From contig NZ_CP052859.1 in NCBI RefSeq assembly GCF_012935695.1, forward strand, positions 1,839,001 to 1,903,000: a DNA stretch of 64,000 bases, in the 5' to 3' direction. The notes under the pieces are model-generated. The model was not told the DNA's origin, made no database searches, and worked only from the letters and a program-made list of their open reading frames with translations. How positions within the stretch are numbered: the first letter of the stretch is position 1; the number at the start of each line of letters is the position of its first letter. The stretch comes from Pseudomonas sp. ADAK18 (GTDB lineage Bacteria > Pseudomonadota > Gammaproteobacteria > Pseudomonadales > Pseudomonadaceae). A program made the position numbers and the translations under genes. This document shows, in pieces, positions 9,734 to 18,500 of the stretch.

Positions 9734-11152
9734 TCATCGGCCCTGATACTCGCCGCTCTGGCGTAATTGGGTGGCGGTGTCGAGGATGCACTGGCGCAGG
9801 ATCTCGACCACCTCGTCTACCTGGGCATGGGTGATGATCAAGGGCGGTGACATCACGTTCAGATGACCAATCGGCCTGACCAACAGACCCTTGGCCTGCG
9901 CCCGCAGATGAATTTTCTCGCCGATGTTTACCGCATCCGGCAGCAGCGCCTTGCTGTGTTTGTCGGCGACAAACTCGATGCACGCCATCAGGCGCTGACA
10001 GCGCACGTCACCCACCAGCGGCAAGTTCGCCAGGGTTTGCAGGCGCTGTTCCATGTACACCCCGACGTCTTCGACATGAGCCAGCAGGTTTTCCCGCTCG
10101 ATAATCTCGATGTTTTTCAGTGCTGCCACGCAACTCACCGGGTGGCCGCTGTAGGTGAAACCATGGGTAAAGCAGCGGCCCTTGCCGGGTTCGCCGATCA
10201 CTTGCCAGATGCGCTCGGAGAAAATGCAGGCGCCCAGGGGCAGATAACCCGAAGTCAGCCCCTTGGCCGTGGTGATGATGTCCGGCTGCATGTCGAACAC
10301 TTCCTGAGAGGCGAAGAATTTGCCCAAGCGCCCGAACGAGGTAACGACCTCATCCGCCACGTACAGCAGGTCGTGGCGCTGGCAGACTTCCCACATGCGC
10401 CGGTGATAACCCTTGGGCGGAATAATCACGCCGCCCGAACCCATGATCGGTTCAGCAAAGAACGCCGCGACCTTGTCGGCGCCGATGGTCAGGATCTTGT
10501 CTTCGAACTCGTTCACCAGAAAGTCGAGAAAATCCGCTTCGCTCATGCCCTGTGGCGCCCGGTAATAGTTGGGGCAGGAGATGTGGTGGAACAGGTCGTT
10601 CATGAAGTCGAATTCCGGCGCGCGGTCGGCTGCCTTGTTGCCGATGGACATCGTCAGGAAGGTCGAGCCGTGATAGGCATTGAGCCGCGAGATCACGTGT
10701 TTCTTTTCATGCTTGCCACGGCTGTTCTGATAGAACTGCACCAGCCGATAGGCGGTGTCGACCGCCGTGGAACCGCCGGTAGTCAGAAACACATGGTTGA
10801 GGTCGCCCGGGGCCAGGCTGGCAAGCTTGGCGCACAGCTCGATGGCGGTGACGTTGGCCATGTCGCAAAACGGATTGGAGTAAGCCAGTTGGCGAACCTG
10901 GTTGGCGATGGCATCGGCCATTTCCTCACGGCCCAGGCCGATGTTGGTGCACCACATGCCGCCGACGGCATCCAGGTAGCGGTTGCCAGCGGTATCGTAG
11001 ATATACGCGCCATCGCCTGCGGCAATGTTCAGCGAGCCTTGTTCCCGATGTTCATCGAACATATGGAAACCGTGCATGTAGTGGGCCTTGTCGGCGGCCA
11101 CCAATTGGTTGTGGTCGAACTGTGCGAAGAATTCGGGATTCGGCAGGGTCAT
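9734..11152 (-). CDS. Class III aminotransferase (PLP-dependent)
   Basis: A 472-residue fold-type I aminotransferase. Visible motifs include the N-terminal MGHFHMF-like region (HGFHMFDEH), DAVGGMWCTNIG, LYVADEVVTSFGRLG, and TTAKGLTSGY with the PLP lysine near residue 297. The family includes putrescine, taurine and omega-amino-acid:pyruvate transaminases. The adjacent PotF-like gene (34 nt away, same strand) favours a polyamine or omega-amino acid substrate. The ATG at 11152 is chosen over a GTG 9 nt upstream because AAGGTG is well spaced for it. Confidence 0.88.
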   Translation of the reverse strand: MTLPNPEFFAQFDHNQLVAADKAHYMHGFHMFDEHREQGSLNIAAGDGAYIYDTAGNRYLDAVGGMWCTNIGLGREEMADAIANQVRQLAYSNPFCDMANVTAIELCAKLASLAPGDLNHVFLTTGGSTAVDTAYRLVQFYQNSRGKHEKKHVISRLNAYHGSTFLTMSIGNKAADRAPEFDFMNDLFHHISCPNYYRAPQGMSEADFLDFLVNEFEDKILTIGADKVAAFFAEPIMGSGGVIIPPKGYHRRMWEVCQRHDLLYVADEVVTSFGRLGKFFASQEVFDMQPDIITTAKGLTSGYLPLGACIFSERIWQVIGEPGKGRCFTHGFTYSGHPVSCVAALKNIEIIERENLLAHVEDVGVYMEQRLQTLANLPLVGDVRCQRLMACIEFVADKHSKALLPDAVNIGEKIHLRAQAKGLLVRPIGHLNVMSPPLIITHAQVDEVVEILRQCILDTATQLRQSGEYQGR

Positions 11153-11186
11153 GAGGTTCACCTTCTAGGGTTGAGGAGGTCCTGGA

Positions 11187-12287
11187 TCATTTGCCGGTCT
11201 TGACGGCATTCCAGGTTCGGGTGATCAGGCGCACGGCATCTGGCGGCTGGCTTATCTGCGTAAAGAGCCGCTGCATCGTCGCCGGGTCTGGGTAGATGGC
11301 CGGGTTATCGCGAATATCGGCATTCACCAGAGGCTTGGCCGCCAGGTTGCTGTTGGCGTAATGAATGGTGTTGCTGACGCCAGCCATCACCTGGGGTTGC
11401 AGGAGAAACTCGATGAATGTGTGGGCGTTGGCGACATGGGGGGCGTCGGCCGGGATATAGAAATTATCGAACCAGATCAACGAACCTTCCCGGGGAATGA
11501 AATAGTCCAGTTTGATCTTGGCTCCAACCTCTTCAGCCCGTGCCTGGGCGGTGGCGTAATCGCCGGACCAACTGGTGGACAGACACAGGTCGCCGTTGGC
11601 CAGGCCATTGATAAAACCACTGGAATCAAATTTGCGCAGGTAAGGGCGCACGGCCATCAATACATCCTGGGCGGCCTTGAGGTCTTTGGGTGCTGCGCTG
11701 TTAGGGTCCCGGCCCAGGTAGGTCAGGGCCAGGGGGATCATGTCGGTGGGGGAGTCCATGAAGGTAATGCCGCAGTCGGCAAACCGGGAAATAATCTTCG
11801 GATCGAAGATCATTGCCAGGGAACCGATCGGCGCGTTCGGCATGCGCTCTTTGATCTTGTCGACGTTGTAGGCCACGCCATTGCTGCCCCAGGTATACGG
11901 GGCGGAATAGGTCACGCCTCGGTCGTAGTTTTCCAGGCTGCTGAGAACCAGCGGGTCGAGGTTTTTCCAGTCCGGCAGTTGTGTCTTGTCCAGGGGCTGG
12001 AACATTTTCGCCTTGATCAGCAGCGGTACCAGCGCCGCATTGAGCACCACCAAATCGTATCCCGAACGGCCGGAAAGCAATTTACCCTGGACCGTTTCAT
12101 AGGAGTCATAGGTGTCGTAGATCACCTTGATACCGGTGGCCTTTTCGAAATCCGCCAGAGTGTGTTCGCCGATATAGTCTGCCCAGTTGTAGATACGCAG
12201 CGTGTTGCCAGGATCGTCCGCCGCCCGGCTCAGGGGGGAGAGAATCAGCAATGTAATGCTGAGCAGGGCGATACGGGCTTTATGCAT
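11187..12287 (-). CDS. Polyamine ABC transporter substrate-binding protein, PotF/SpuD-like
   Basis: A 366-residue periplasmic binding protein with a Sec signal (ARIALLSITLLILSPLSRAA, cleavage about residue 22). The mature start NTLRIYNWADYIGEHTLADF and YDTYDSYETVQGKLLSGRSG are typical of spermidine/putrescine receptors (PotD/PotF/SpuD). No cognate permease or ATPase lies next to it, so it may share components encoded elsewhere or act as an orphan receptor. It is upstream of, and probably co-transcribed with, the aminotransferase. Confidence 0.88.
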   Translation of the reverse strand: MHKARIALLSITLLILSPLSRAADDPGNTLRIYNWADYIGEHTLADFEKATGIKVIYDTYDSYETVQGKLLSGRSGYDLVVLNAALVPLLIKAKMFQPLDKTQLPDWKNLDPLVLSSLENYDRGVTYSAPYTWGSNGVAYNVDKIKERMPNAPIGSLAMIFDPKIISRFADCGITFMDSPTDMIPLALTYLGRDPNSAAPKDLKAAQDVLMAVRPYLRKFDSSGFINGLANGDLCLSTSWSGDYATAQARAEEVGAKIKLDYFIPREGSLIWFDNFYIPADAPHVANAHTFIEFLLQPQVMAGVSNTIHYANSNLAAKPLVNADIRDNPAIYPDPATMQRLFTQISQPPDAVRLITRTWNAVKTGK

Positions 12288-12454
12288 GGCGAACCCACCT
12301 TGATATTGTCAGTGTTGTCAGGGGCTGAGAACACTTTCAAGCAGGTACCACGGGTTTGCCATACCCCGTTCGGGTAGGTGGGTATGCGGCCGATTGAACC
12401 CTTTCGGCAGATCAGTGCCACACTGTTAAACCGCGAACTCATCTGGAGGTGCCT
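12288..12454. promoter_or_regulatory. Divergent promoter region with an inverted repeat
   Basis: This 167-nt region separates the minus-strand polyamine-binding gene from the plus-strand aldo/keto reductase. It contains CATACCC (12360-12366) and GGGTATG (12380-12386) as inverted 7-bp arms, and a direct TTGTCAG repeat near 12306-12320. These could be operator sites, but no bound regulator is identifiable. GGAGG at 12445-12449 is the ribosome site for the reductase. Confidence 0.35.
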
Positions 12455-13276
12455 ATGCGAACCATTGATCTGGCCGGCGTTTCTGTCCCTGTTATCGGCC
12501 AAGGGACCTGGCGCATGGGAGAAGACCGTCAGCAGCGGCAAGCTGAGGTTGGCGCCTTGCAGTTGGGCATCGATGAAGGCATGACCCTGATTGATACCGC
12601 TGAAATGTATGGCGAAGGCGGCGCGGAAGAGGTGGTGGGCGAGGCGATTCGTGGCCGGCGCGGCCAGGTGGTGCTCGTCAGCAAGGTCTACCCACATAAC
12701 GCCAGCCACAAAGGTATTCCTCGTGCCTGCGAAGCCAGTCTCACCCGACTGGGCACGGATTACATCGACCTGTATCTGCTGCACTGGCGCGGGCAGTATC
12801 CTCTTGAGGAAACCGTCGAAGCCTTCGAACGTCTGCGCGAAGCGGGCAAGATCGGCCACTGGGGCGTTTCCAATTTCGACGTGTCAGACCTCCAGGAACT
12901 GGCGTCCCCGGCGTGTGCCACCAATCAGGTGCTCTACAACATTGAAGAGCGCGGTATCGAATTCGATTTGCTGCCTTGGTGGCAACAGCATCACTTGCCA
13001 TTGATGGCTTATTGTCCGATCGCCCAAGGCGGTGAGCTGTTGTCCAGTCCCACCCTCAAGCAGATTGCCCATCGTCACGAGGTGACACCGGCCCAGGTAT
13101 CGTTGGCCTGGGTCCTGCGCCAGGAAGGCGTGATTGCCATTCCCAAGGCGGTACAGCCCGAGCATGTTCGACTCAATGCCGCAGCAGCCAATATCGTCCT
13201 TGACGAGCATGACCTGGACGCCATTGACCGGGTGTTCGGTGCACCGAAGCGCAAACATCCGTTGGCGATGGTCTGA
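12455..13276 (+). CDS. Aldo/keto reductase
   Basis: A 273-residue NADPH-dependent TIM-barrel oxidoreductase. The catalytic set is visible: aspartate and tyrosine in LIDTAEMYGEG, lysine in VLVSKVYP, and histidine in LYLLHWRG. GVSNFD and the C-terminal IPKAVQPEHVRLN (cofactor phosphate binding) also fit. It reduces aldehydes or ketones in the cytoplasm; the substrate is unknown. ATG 12455, 5 nt after GGAGG, is preferred to the GTG at 12449 that overlaps the ribosome site. Confidence 0.88.
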   Translation: MRTIDLAGVSVPVIGQGTWRMGEDRQQRQAEVGALQLGIDEGMTLIDTAEMYGEGGAEEVVGEAIRGRRGQVVLVSKVYPHNASHKGIPRACEASLTRLGTDYIDLYLLHWRGQYPLEETVEAFERLREAGKIGHWGVSNFDVSDLQELASPACATNQVLYNIEERGIEFDLLPWWQQHHLPLMAYCPIAQGGELLSSPTLKQIAHRHEVTPAQVSLAWVLRQEGVIAIPKAVQPEHVRLNAAAANIVLDEHDLDAIDRVFGAPKRKHPLAMV

Positions 13277-13293
13277 TACGCCATTTCCGGTGA

Positions 13294-13328
13294 ATCGGCA
13301 TCACCTGTGGCAATGCCGATCCTCTTTC
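13294..13328. terminator. Hairpin terminator between convergent genes
   Basis: ATCGGCAT (13294-13301) and ATGCCGAT (13313-13320) make a perfect 8-bp stem with an 11-nt loop, followed by CCTCTTTC. It lies 18 nt after the aldo/keto reductase stop and just before the end of the convergent hcp gene. Confidence 0.5.
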
Positions 13329-13336
13329 AATCGGGT

Positions 13337-13852
13337 TTAGCCCGCGACGGGGCTGCGCCAGTCATCGGAGCCGGAAGTACCGGAAACCTCGTGGGTCCAG
13401 ACGATTTTGCGGTAGGTGAAATACACCTCTTCCTGATGAGTGAAGTGGGCATTGTTCGGATCCTGGCAGTTGGGCATCCGCGACTGGATGTCGACGATAA
13501 TCGCGTCCTCCAGCTCAATGGTGAAGTAGTGCTCCTGAGTGCCGGCGCTGGAGGTGCGGTACCACTCCAGCCGGCATTTGACCATTTCCCCTGAAGTCAG
13601 CGCGCTGAACAGCAGCGGCGAAGATTTATCGAATACCTTGCTGATCATCAGCGGTTTGTGAACGCGCTGGCCTGTCGGCTGGCCGGATTGTGGATCGCGG
13701 GGAATGATGACCTGATGCGCAAAGGCCTGGACCAGAATCTGATCTTCATGGCCCTCTTGGTAAATGTTGCCGACCGAGTCCTGAGTAAACGTGCCTGCGG
13801 TAATCAGACCTTGTTTGGTGCCGGTAATGGACAGATACGCGGGTGTTGGCAT
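13337..13852 (-). CDS. hcp: Type VI secretion tube protein Hcp
   Basis: A 171-residue Hcp-family protein (MPTPAYLSITGTKQGLITAG at the N-terminus, EEVYFTYRKIVWTHE near the end). Hcp hexamers stack into the inner tube of the T6SS and carry effectors. It is transcribed away from tssA with about 600 nt between them. It appears intact although the sheath and baseplate genes next door are deleted, so it may serve another T6SS in the genome, or be a relic. A good sigma-54-type promoter lies about 70 nt upstream. Confidence 0.93.
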   Translation of the reverse strand: MPTPAYLSITGTKQGLITAGTFTQDSVGNIYQEGHEDQILVQAFAHQVIIPRDPQSGQPTGQRVHKPLMISKVFDKSSPLLFSALTSGEMVKCRLEWYRTSSAGTQEHYFTIELEDAIIVDIQSRMPNCQDPNNAHFTHQEEVYFTYRKIVWTHEVSGTSGSDDWRSPVAG

Positions 13853-13922
13853 GATTGGTTTCCTTGCCTGATAAATAGAATCGCCCCAAATGGCGATATT
13901 GCCCGGTGGGCGATATTTGATA

Positions 13923-13937
13923 ACAAGAAGCGTGCCA
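13923..13937 (-). promoter_or_regulatory. Candidate sigma-54 (RpoN) promoter of hcp
   Basis: Read on the minus strand the site is TGGCACG-CTTC-TTGT, against the consensus TGGCACG-N4-TTGC: 14 of 15 agree where specified, with the -12 C replaced by T. It would start transcription near 13911, about 59 nt before the hcp ATG. RpoN control of hcp genes and of the H2/H3-type systems is established in Pseudomonas, which supports the call; the -12 mismatch lowers certainty. Confidence 0.6.
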
Positions 13938-14301
13938 AAAGATTATGGAGTAGGTAACTAGTGGGTTTCGTGGTGGGTGGTGTTTCAAGTTGATGCGCTT
14001 GCTGGGAATTTTGAATTGTTAAGTTGATTTGCTTGCGCAGCGGTGCGCAGTTAATTGCTCATTCTATTTGGCGTTGCATGTGGTTTGAGAGGTGGATGAT
14101 AAAGAGGTATTCAGCTGGAATTAGCTGCGCAAGTTATTGCATAGGTATTTTTGGTTGAGTGGTTTCGATGTTTTTGTGTCCAGTAATCATTGGGTTTTAT
14201 GGCTTTTGTGTCAGGGTGTTAATAAGGCGAATGTAGGGTGAGTGCTGGTTGTTTTGTTATTATTTTTAGAGCTTTCATTATTTTTGTAGGAGGTTTCTTA
14301 A

Positions 14302-14400
14302 GTGCGTTCCTTCTACTTGATCAATGCTAAGGGTGTGGATAAGGTGCGTGCTATTCGTTGTGTTAAGACGGAACTTAAACAGTGTTTCGATTCGGGTTGA
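14302..14400 (+). CDS. Possible short leader ORF upstream of tssA
   Basis: A 32-codon ORF starting with GTG, 7 nt after a strong AGGAGG (14289-14294). The peptide (MRSFYLINAKGVDKVRAIRC at the start) is not recognised. It ends 53 nt before tssA, which itself has a poor ribosome site, so this could be a translated leader or the scar of a lost gene. The good ribosome site is the only real support. Confidence 0.2.
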   Translation: MRSFYLINAKGVDKVRAIRCVKTELKQCFDSG

Positions 14401-14453
14401 AAGCTTTGTCGGAACTGTCGGCGTCCCTTGGGAATTAAAGTGCGGTCCCTCAA

Positions 14454-16004
14454 ATGGTTTATTCAGACAAGCTTTCTGCTTATTACCTGGAACTTGCTCA
14501 GTCGCCGAGTTCTGAAATGAGCTTCTCAGGTGAGGATGTGCGTTTTTCTGGCGAGTACGAGGCCCTGGAAAACGAACTGAGCAAGGCGCATTCGATACAT
14601 GGCCATGGTCAGCCTGACTGGCAAAAGATTGTGGAAAAAAGCGATACCTTGTTGCGCCATGAATCCAAGGATCTGCGAATCGCCGTCTGGTTGACCTGGG
14701 CACTGTATCAGCGCGAATCCTTCCCTGGACTGCTCGCTGGGTTAGGGCTGTTGCGCTATCTCTGCGAGCATCACTGGGCGGTGGTTTATCCGCGTAAATC
14801 GCGTACCCGTGGTGCTGCGTTTGCCTGGCTGGTTCCGCGTATTGAACAGGTATTTACCCAGAGTCTGTCGCTCAAGGACCAACGACCTCTGTTCGAGTGC
14901 ATGCTCGAACACCTGTCTCGCCTTGACCAGTTGTGGAGTGAACTCCTCGGTGATGAAGCCCCCTTGCTGTTACCCATTCGCCGGCAGCTGGCGGACAGGC
15001 TGCAGCGGGTCGCCGAAGGCAACCCCCAGCCTGGAGGGGTGAGTGGTGTCATTACTCAAATCAAGCAAGTCACCACTCAGTTGCTGTCGCCCGATCACGT
15101 CGTGGATAACGAAAAAGACGCCCATAAGCTCCTGCGCGTCATGCAGGAAAATGCTCGCCCCTTGTGCGCCTGGTGGTTACGCCAGAGTGCGACTGATCTG
15201 CGTGCCCTACGCCTGAACCGAACACTGACCTGGCTGGCGATCTGCACCCTCCCGGAGTGTGACAACGAACAGATTACCCCCTTGCGAGGACCCGCCCCGG
15301 ACAAGCTCAAGCGTTATCAGGAGCGCTTTCAACAGGGCTGCCATGCCGATCTTTTGCTGGAACTTGAGGGCAGCCTGACCCTCGCTCCTTTCTGGTTCGA
15401 CGGATTACGCATGGTCTGGGAGTGCCTGCAGGCATTGCAGGCTCACTTGGCCATGACCGAGACGGAAGTGTGCTTCGCCCTGTTATTGCAACGCTTGCCA
15501 GGGCTGGCCCAGCTGCGATTTCACGATGGAACGCCGTTTGCCGACGCGGTCACTCGCAACTGGATCAATACCCAGGTCATGCGCCACCTGCATACACCTG
15601 CACCAAAAGCCGCACTCGACACTGAGGCCGCCCCTTGGGAGAACGCGTTGCAGGAGGTCACACCCTTGCTTCGCAAGGATGGGCTCAAGGCTGCCGTCCG
15701 GGCCTTCAAGCCAGGTCTACAGGCCGCCCGGGGAGCGCGCGCCCGGTTCCATTGGCGGCTGGGCCTGGCCAGGTTATGTGGCCTGGCGGGCAGGTATGAA
15801 CTGGCCAAAATCCAGCTGGAACAGCTTGATCAAGAGCTACAGCTCGCAGGTTTGCAGCATTGGGAGCCTGACTTGAGCCTTGAAGTGCTGCAACTGTTGT
15901 ACGGCTGTTGCGATGTGTTGCCGCAAAGCCATGCCGTACGTGAGCGCAAGGAAGAAATCCATCGCAGGCTGTGCCACTTCGATCTTGAAGCGGTACTTGA
16001 ATAG
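14454..16004 (+). CDS. tssA: Type VI secretion protein TssA (ImpA family, HsiA2-like)
   Basis: A 516-residue protein with an N-terminal ImpA domain (SGEDVRFSGEYEALENEL, ALYQRESFPGLLAGLGLL) and a C-terminal VasJ-like region ending DLEAVLE. TssA caps or initiates sheath and tube polymerisation at the baseplate. The reading frame looks complete and undamaged. It is the first gene of the former main T6SS operon, followed after 32 nt by a normal ribosome site and the first codons of tssB. Without the sheath, baseplate and membrane-complex genes beside it, it cannot act at this locus unless paralogues elsewhere supply partners. Confidence 0.92.
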   Translation: MVYSDKLSAYYLELAQSPSSEMSFSGEDVRFSGEYEALENELSKAHSIHGHGQPDWQKIVEKSDTLLRHESKDLRIAVWLTWALYQRESFPGLLAGLGLLRYLCEHHWAVVYPRKSRTRGAAFAWLVPRIEQVFTQSLSLKDQRPLFECMLEHLSRLDQLWSELLGDEAPLLLPIRRQLADRLQRVAEGNPQPGGVSGVITQIKQVTTQLLSPDHVVDNEKDAHKLLRVMQENARPLCAWWLRQSATDLRALRLNRTLTWLAICTLPECDNEQITPLRGPAPDKLKRYQERFQQGCHADLLLELEGSLTLAPFWFDGLRMVWECLQALQAHLAMTETEVCFALLLQRLPGLAQLRFHDGTPFADAVTRNWINTQVMRHLHTPAPKAALDTEAAPWENALQEVTPLLRKDGLKAAVRAFKPGLQAARGARARFHWRLGLARLCGLAGRYELAKIQLEQLDQELQLAGLQHWEPDLSLEVLQLLYGCCDVLPQSHAVRERKEEIHRRLCHFDLEAVLE

Positions 16005-16036
16005 GCCCTCGATCCACCTAAAAAAGGAGATACATC

Positions 16037-16104
16037 ATGGCCAAAGAAAGTTCGGTAGCCTGAATGGCAGCGGACGGATCGAGGTCAAACCGGGTGTCCT
16101 TTAA
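16037..16104 (+). pseudogene. Fused remnant: first codons of tssB joined to the tail of tssE
   Basis: AAAAAAGGAG then ATG (16037) opens MAKESSVA, the conserved start of TssB (VipA; relatives begin MAKEGSVAPKERI), but TGA follows at 16061. In another frame the next bases encode LNGSGRIEVKPGVL and stop at 16102-16104, overlapping the tssF start as a TssE tail normally would. The simplest reading is one deletion from codon ~9 of tssB through tssC into the last ~15 codons of tssE. The tssB assignment is strong; the tssE tail is inferred from position and style. Confidence 0.7.
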
Positions 16105-16424
16105 CCGTTACTACCAGAGCGAGCTCAATGCCTTGCGGCAGTTGGGTCGGCGCTTCTCCGAGCGCAATCCGGCACTGGCGCCGTTTCTCGGGGATGCGGG
16201 CCAGGATCCTGATGTGGAACGGTTGCTCGAGGGTTTTGCTTTCCTGACCGGTCGTCTGCGGCAGAAGCTTGATGACGAGTTGCCTGAGCTGAGTCATTCG
16301 CTGATGCACTTGCTGTGGCCCAACTACATGCGGCCTTTACCAGCGTTCAGCATGTTGCAGTTTGATTCCCTCAAGCGTGCAGGTCCAGCTGTTCGGGTGG
16401 AGCGAGACACTCCGGTAGAAAGCG
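16094..16424 (+). pseudogene. tssF: tssF, N-terminal fragment
   Basis: Starts with GTG at 16094 in MSFNRYYQSELNALRQLGRR, the typical TssF (VasA/ImpG) baseplate N-terminus, and runs through ELPELSHSLMHLLWPNYMRP to about VERDTPVES. After about 110 of the normal ~600 residues the homology stops and the frame runs into unrelated residues, terminating at 16456. The following bases encode TssK in another frame, so tssF 3', tssG, clpV and everything up to mid-tssK are missing. Confidence 0.85.
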
Positions 16425-16693
16425 CTGCTACCTGCTGTCCTGCCTCAAGGAGGTGATCGGTCTACTGGCCAACCGTGGCGATGCCATTGCCGAACGCCTG
16501 GGTTCCAATGGCAACGCTGGAGGAACGGAGGTTGGCGACTTTCTGATGTTGCAACTGATCAACCGCACTGAGTTGGTTCTGCGTCACTACCTGGACCTCG
16601 TCCAAGTCAGTCCTGAAGTGTTGTACCGGACCTTGTTGTCGATCTTGGGCGAACTGTCGACGTTTGCCAGCGACAGCAAGCGCCCCAGCCTTG
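16419..16693 (+). pseudogene. tssK: tssK, internal fragment
   Basis: From RCYLLSCLKEVIGLLANRGD through VGDFLMLQLINRTELVLRHY and SPEVLYRTLLSILGELSTF to about FASDSKRP, this is the middle of TssK, the baseplate adaptor to the membrane complex. Only ~90 of ~445 residues remain. There is no start codon of its own, and the frame becomes nonsense after KRP where the tssM fragment begins. The bounds are approximate, set by where the homology seems to change. Confidence 0.8.
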
Positions 16694-16694
16694 A

Positions 16695-18500
16695 GGGACG
16701 CTATCGGACAGCTTGCGGGCGTACTTGATGCTCAACCTGCGAGAGCGGCGTGACCCGGACTGGCTGAAGGAACGGGTCGCGGGCCAATGGTCCTCGCTGC
16801 ACACCGGTGAAACCGGGGCGCAGCGACGGTTGAATGAGCACTTTGAGCGGCTGCTTGAACAACCCTTTGTGCAGACACTCAATGACGAGTTGGTGGCTCA
16901 GGCACGTCAGGTGCTGCGAGGGGAGTCATTGGCCAGTGTGGTGTACCGTGTATTGCGCGAGCAGGCGCGTAACCTTGAACCTTATCGCTTTAGCCAGCAT
17001 CTGGATCCACAGGGTCGGGTGTTTGCTGGGATTGATCACCCTATTCCCGGGTTTTACACACAGCGTTATGTGCGTTATTTCGCGGGGCAAGGAGCCAAAC
17101 TGGTGAACACGCTCGTGCAAGAGAACTGGGTGCTGGGCGAGGGTACCGACCTGAGCCCGATGGACTTGCGTCGGCTGATAGTGGAGTTGGAGCAACGTTA
17201 TTTCAGCGAATACGCCGAGGCCTGGAGCGAAGCCCTTGGCCGGGTTCGCCTGCAAGACACCGACACCGTCAGGCAAGGTTCCGAGCAATTGGCCAGCCTG
17301 ACCTCGGCACAGTCGCCATTGTTACAGCTGTTGCAACAGGTAAAGGAGCACACGCGTTTCCCGTCGGCTGCGGAGCGTGTCGATGAGCTGGCTGCCAGCA
17401 AATCGGGGCAGGTGACGCCCATGGGACACGTTGCCCAGGTCGCATTGGGCAGTGCTCTGGCCGCAATTCCCAATGAGTCATCTGATAACGCTCGCCGGGC
17501 ACTGCAACGTCGTTTCGAGTCCCTGCATCAATTGCTGGATGACCAGCACAATCCAGGAATCGAACTGACCCAGGTGTTGCAGGCGCTCAATCTGCTGCAC
17601 TTGCAACTGGCAACTCTGAGCCGAGAGGGGCAGCCGGAGCAGGCGGCGTTCAATAGAGTCAGGCAGCGGATGCAGGGACAACAGGATGCCCTGAGCGACC
17701 TGCGCAATGTCGCCATGCGTTTACCGTTGCCGCTAGCCTCCTGGATTGATGGCTTGGCTGACAGTCATTGGCGTCGGGTACTCGATGATGCCTACCGCCA
17801 TGTGAATCAGCGCTATCAGAGTGATGTGTACGGTTTTTACGCTAAGGCAATCAAGCAACGCTATCCATTCAATGCCCACGCCAGCAGTGATGTTGCCCTT
17901 GATGACTTCCATGAGTTCTTCAGGCCCCAGGGGGTACTGGCGCGATTCTTTGACGGCTACTTGAGACCTTTTGTCAGTGGTGATGCGGGCCGTTATCGAT
18001 TGCGTAGCTTGGATGGCCGCAGTTTACCCATGTCTCGAGCGTTGCTTGATCAGTGGGGAAAGGCACAAGTTATTCGCCGCGGTTTTTTTGCTGATGATCA
18101 GGGCCCGCCTCATGTGCGTTTTACGCTTGCGCCGTACAGCCTCGACTCAACGGTGAGTCGTGCGATCTTTCGATTCGGTGGCCAGCAAATGGAATACCGC
18201 CATGGTCCGATTGTACCCATGGCGTTCCAATGGCCGACCGAGACTGAAGATGGTCGTAGCAGTCTGGTGTTGGAGCGGGGTGCGGAGCGACCGGTGGGCA
18301 TTGAGAAGAATGCCGGGCTCTGGTCCTTGTTTCGATTGTTCGATCTGATGCAAAGCGAGTCTTTAAGCGGTCGAGATGTGCGGGTACTCAAGGCCGACCT
18401 CGGTGGTTTACGCGCCAATTACTTGCTGACCAGTCAGAGCACGTCCAGCCCGTTTGATCTGGCGATATGGCGTACTTTCCGCATCCCGGAGCAGTTGTGA
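16695..18500 (+). pseudogene. tssM: tssM (icmF), C-terminal half
   Basis: From SDSLRAYLMLNLRERRDPDW to the stop, about 600 residues match the periplasmic C-terminal half of TssM/IcmF, including PGFYTQRYVRYF and the terminal domain QMEYRHGPIVPMAFQWP. The membrane helices and cytoplasmic Walker-containing N-terminal half are gone. An in-frame TGA at 16692-16694 precedes the homology, so any product would need an internal start (for example TTG 16713) and would lack a membrane anchor or signal. The end overlaps the stp1 start, as in intact clusters. Confidence 0.88.

Larger units (their letters stand above)
13853..14453. other. AT-rich divergent intergenic region between hcp and tssA
   Basis: About 600 nt without a convincing gene, clearly richer in A and T than its surroundings. 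It holds the sigma-54-like hcp promoter, a possible short ORF (14302-14400), and a weaker GG-N10-GC element at 14117-14130 facing tssA. The long AT-rich stretch would suit enhancer-binding-protein and IHF sites of a sigma-54 promoter, but none was identified with confidence. Confidence 0.5.

Noticed and set aside
14117..14130. Second sigma-54 promoter facing tssA
   Set aside because: It has GG-N10-GC spacing but little else of the consensus; too weak to call.
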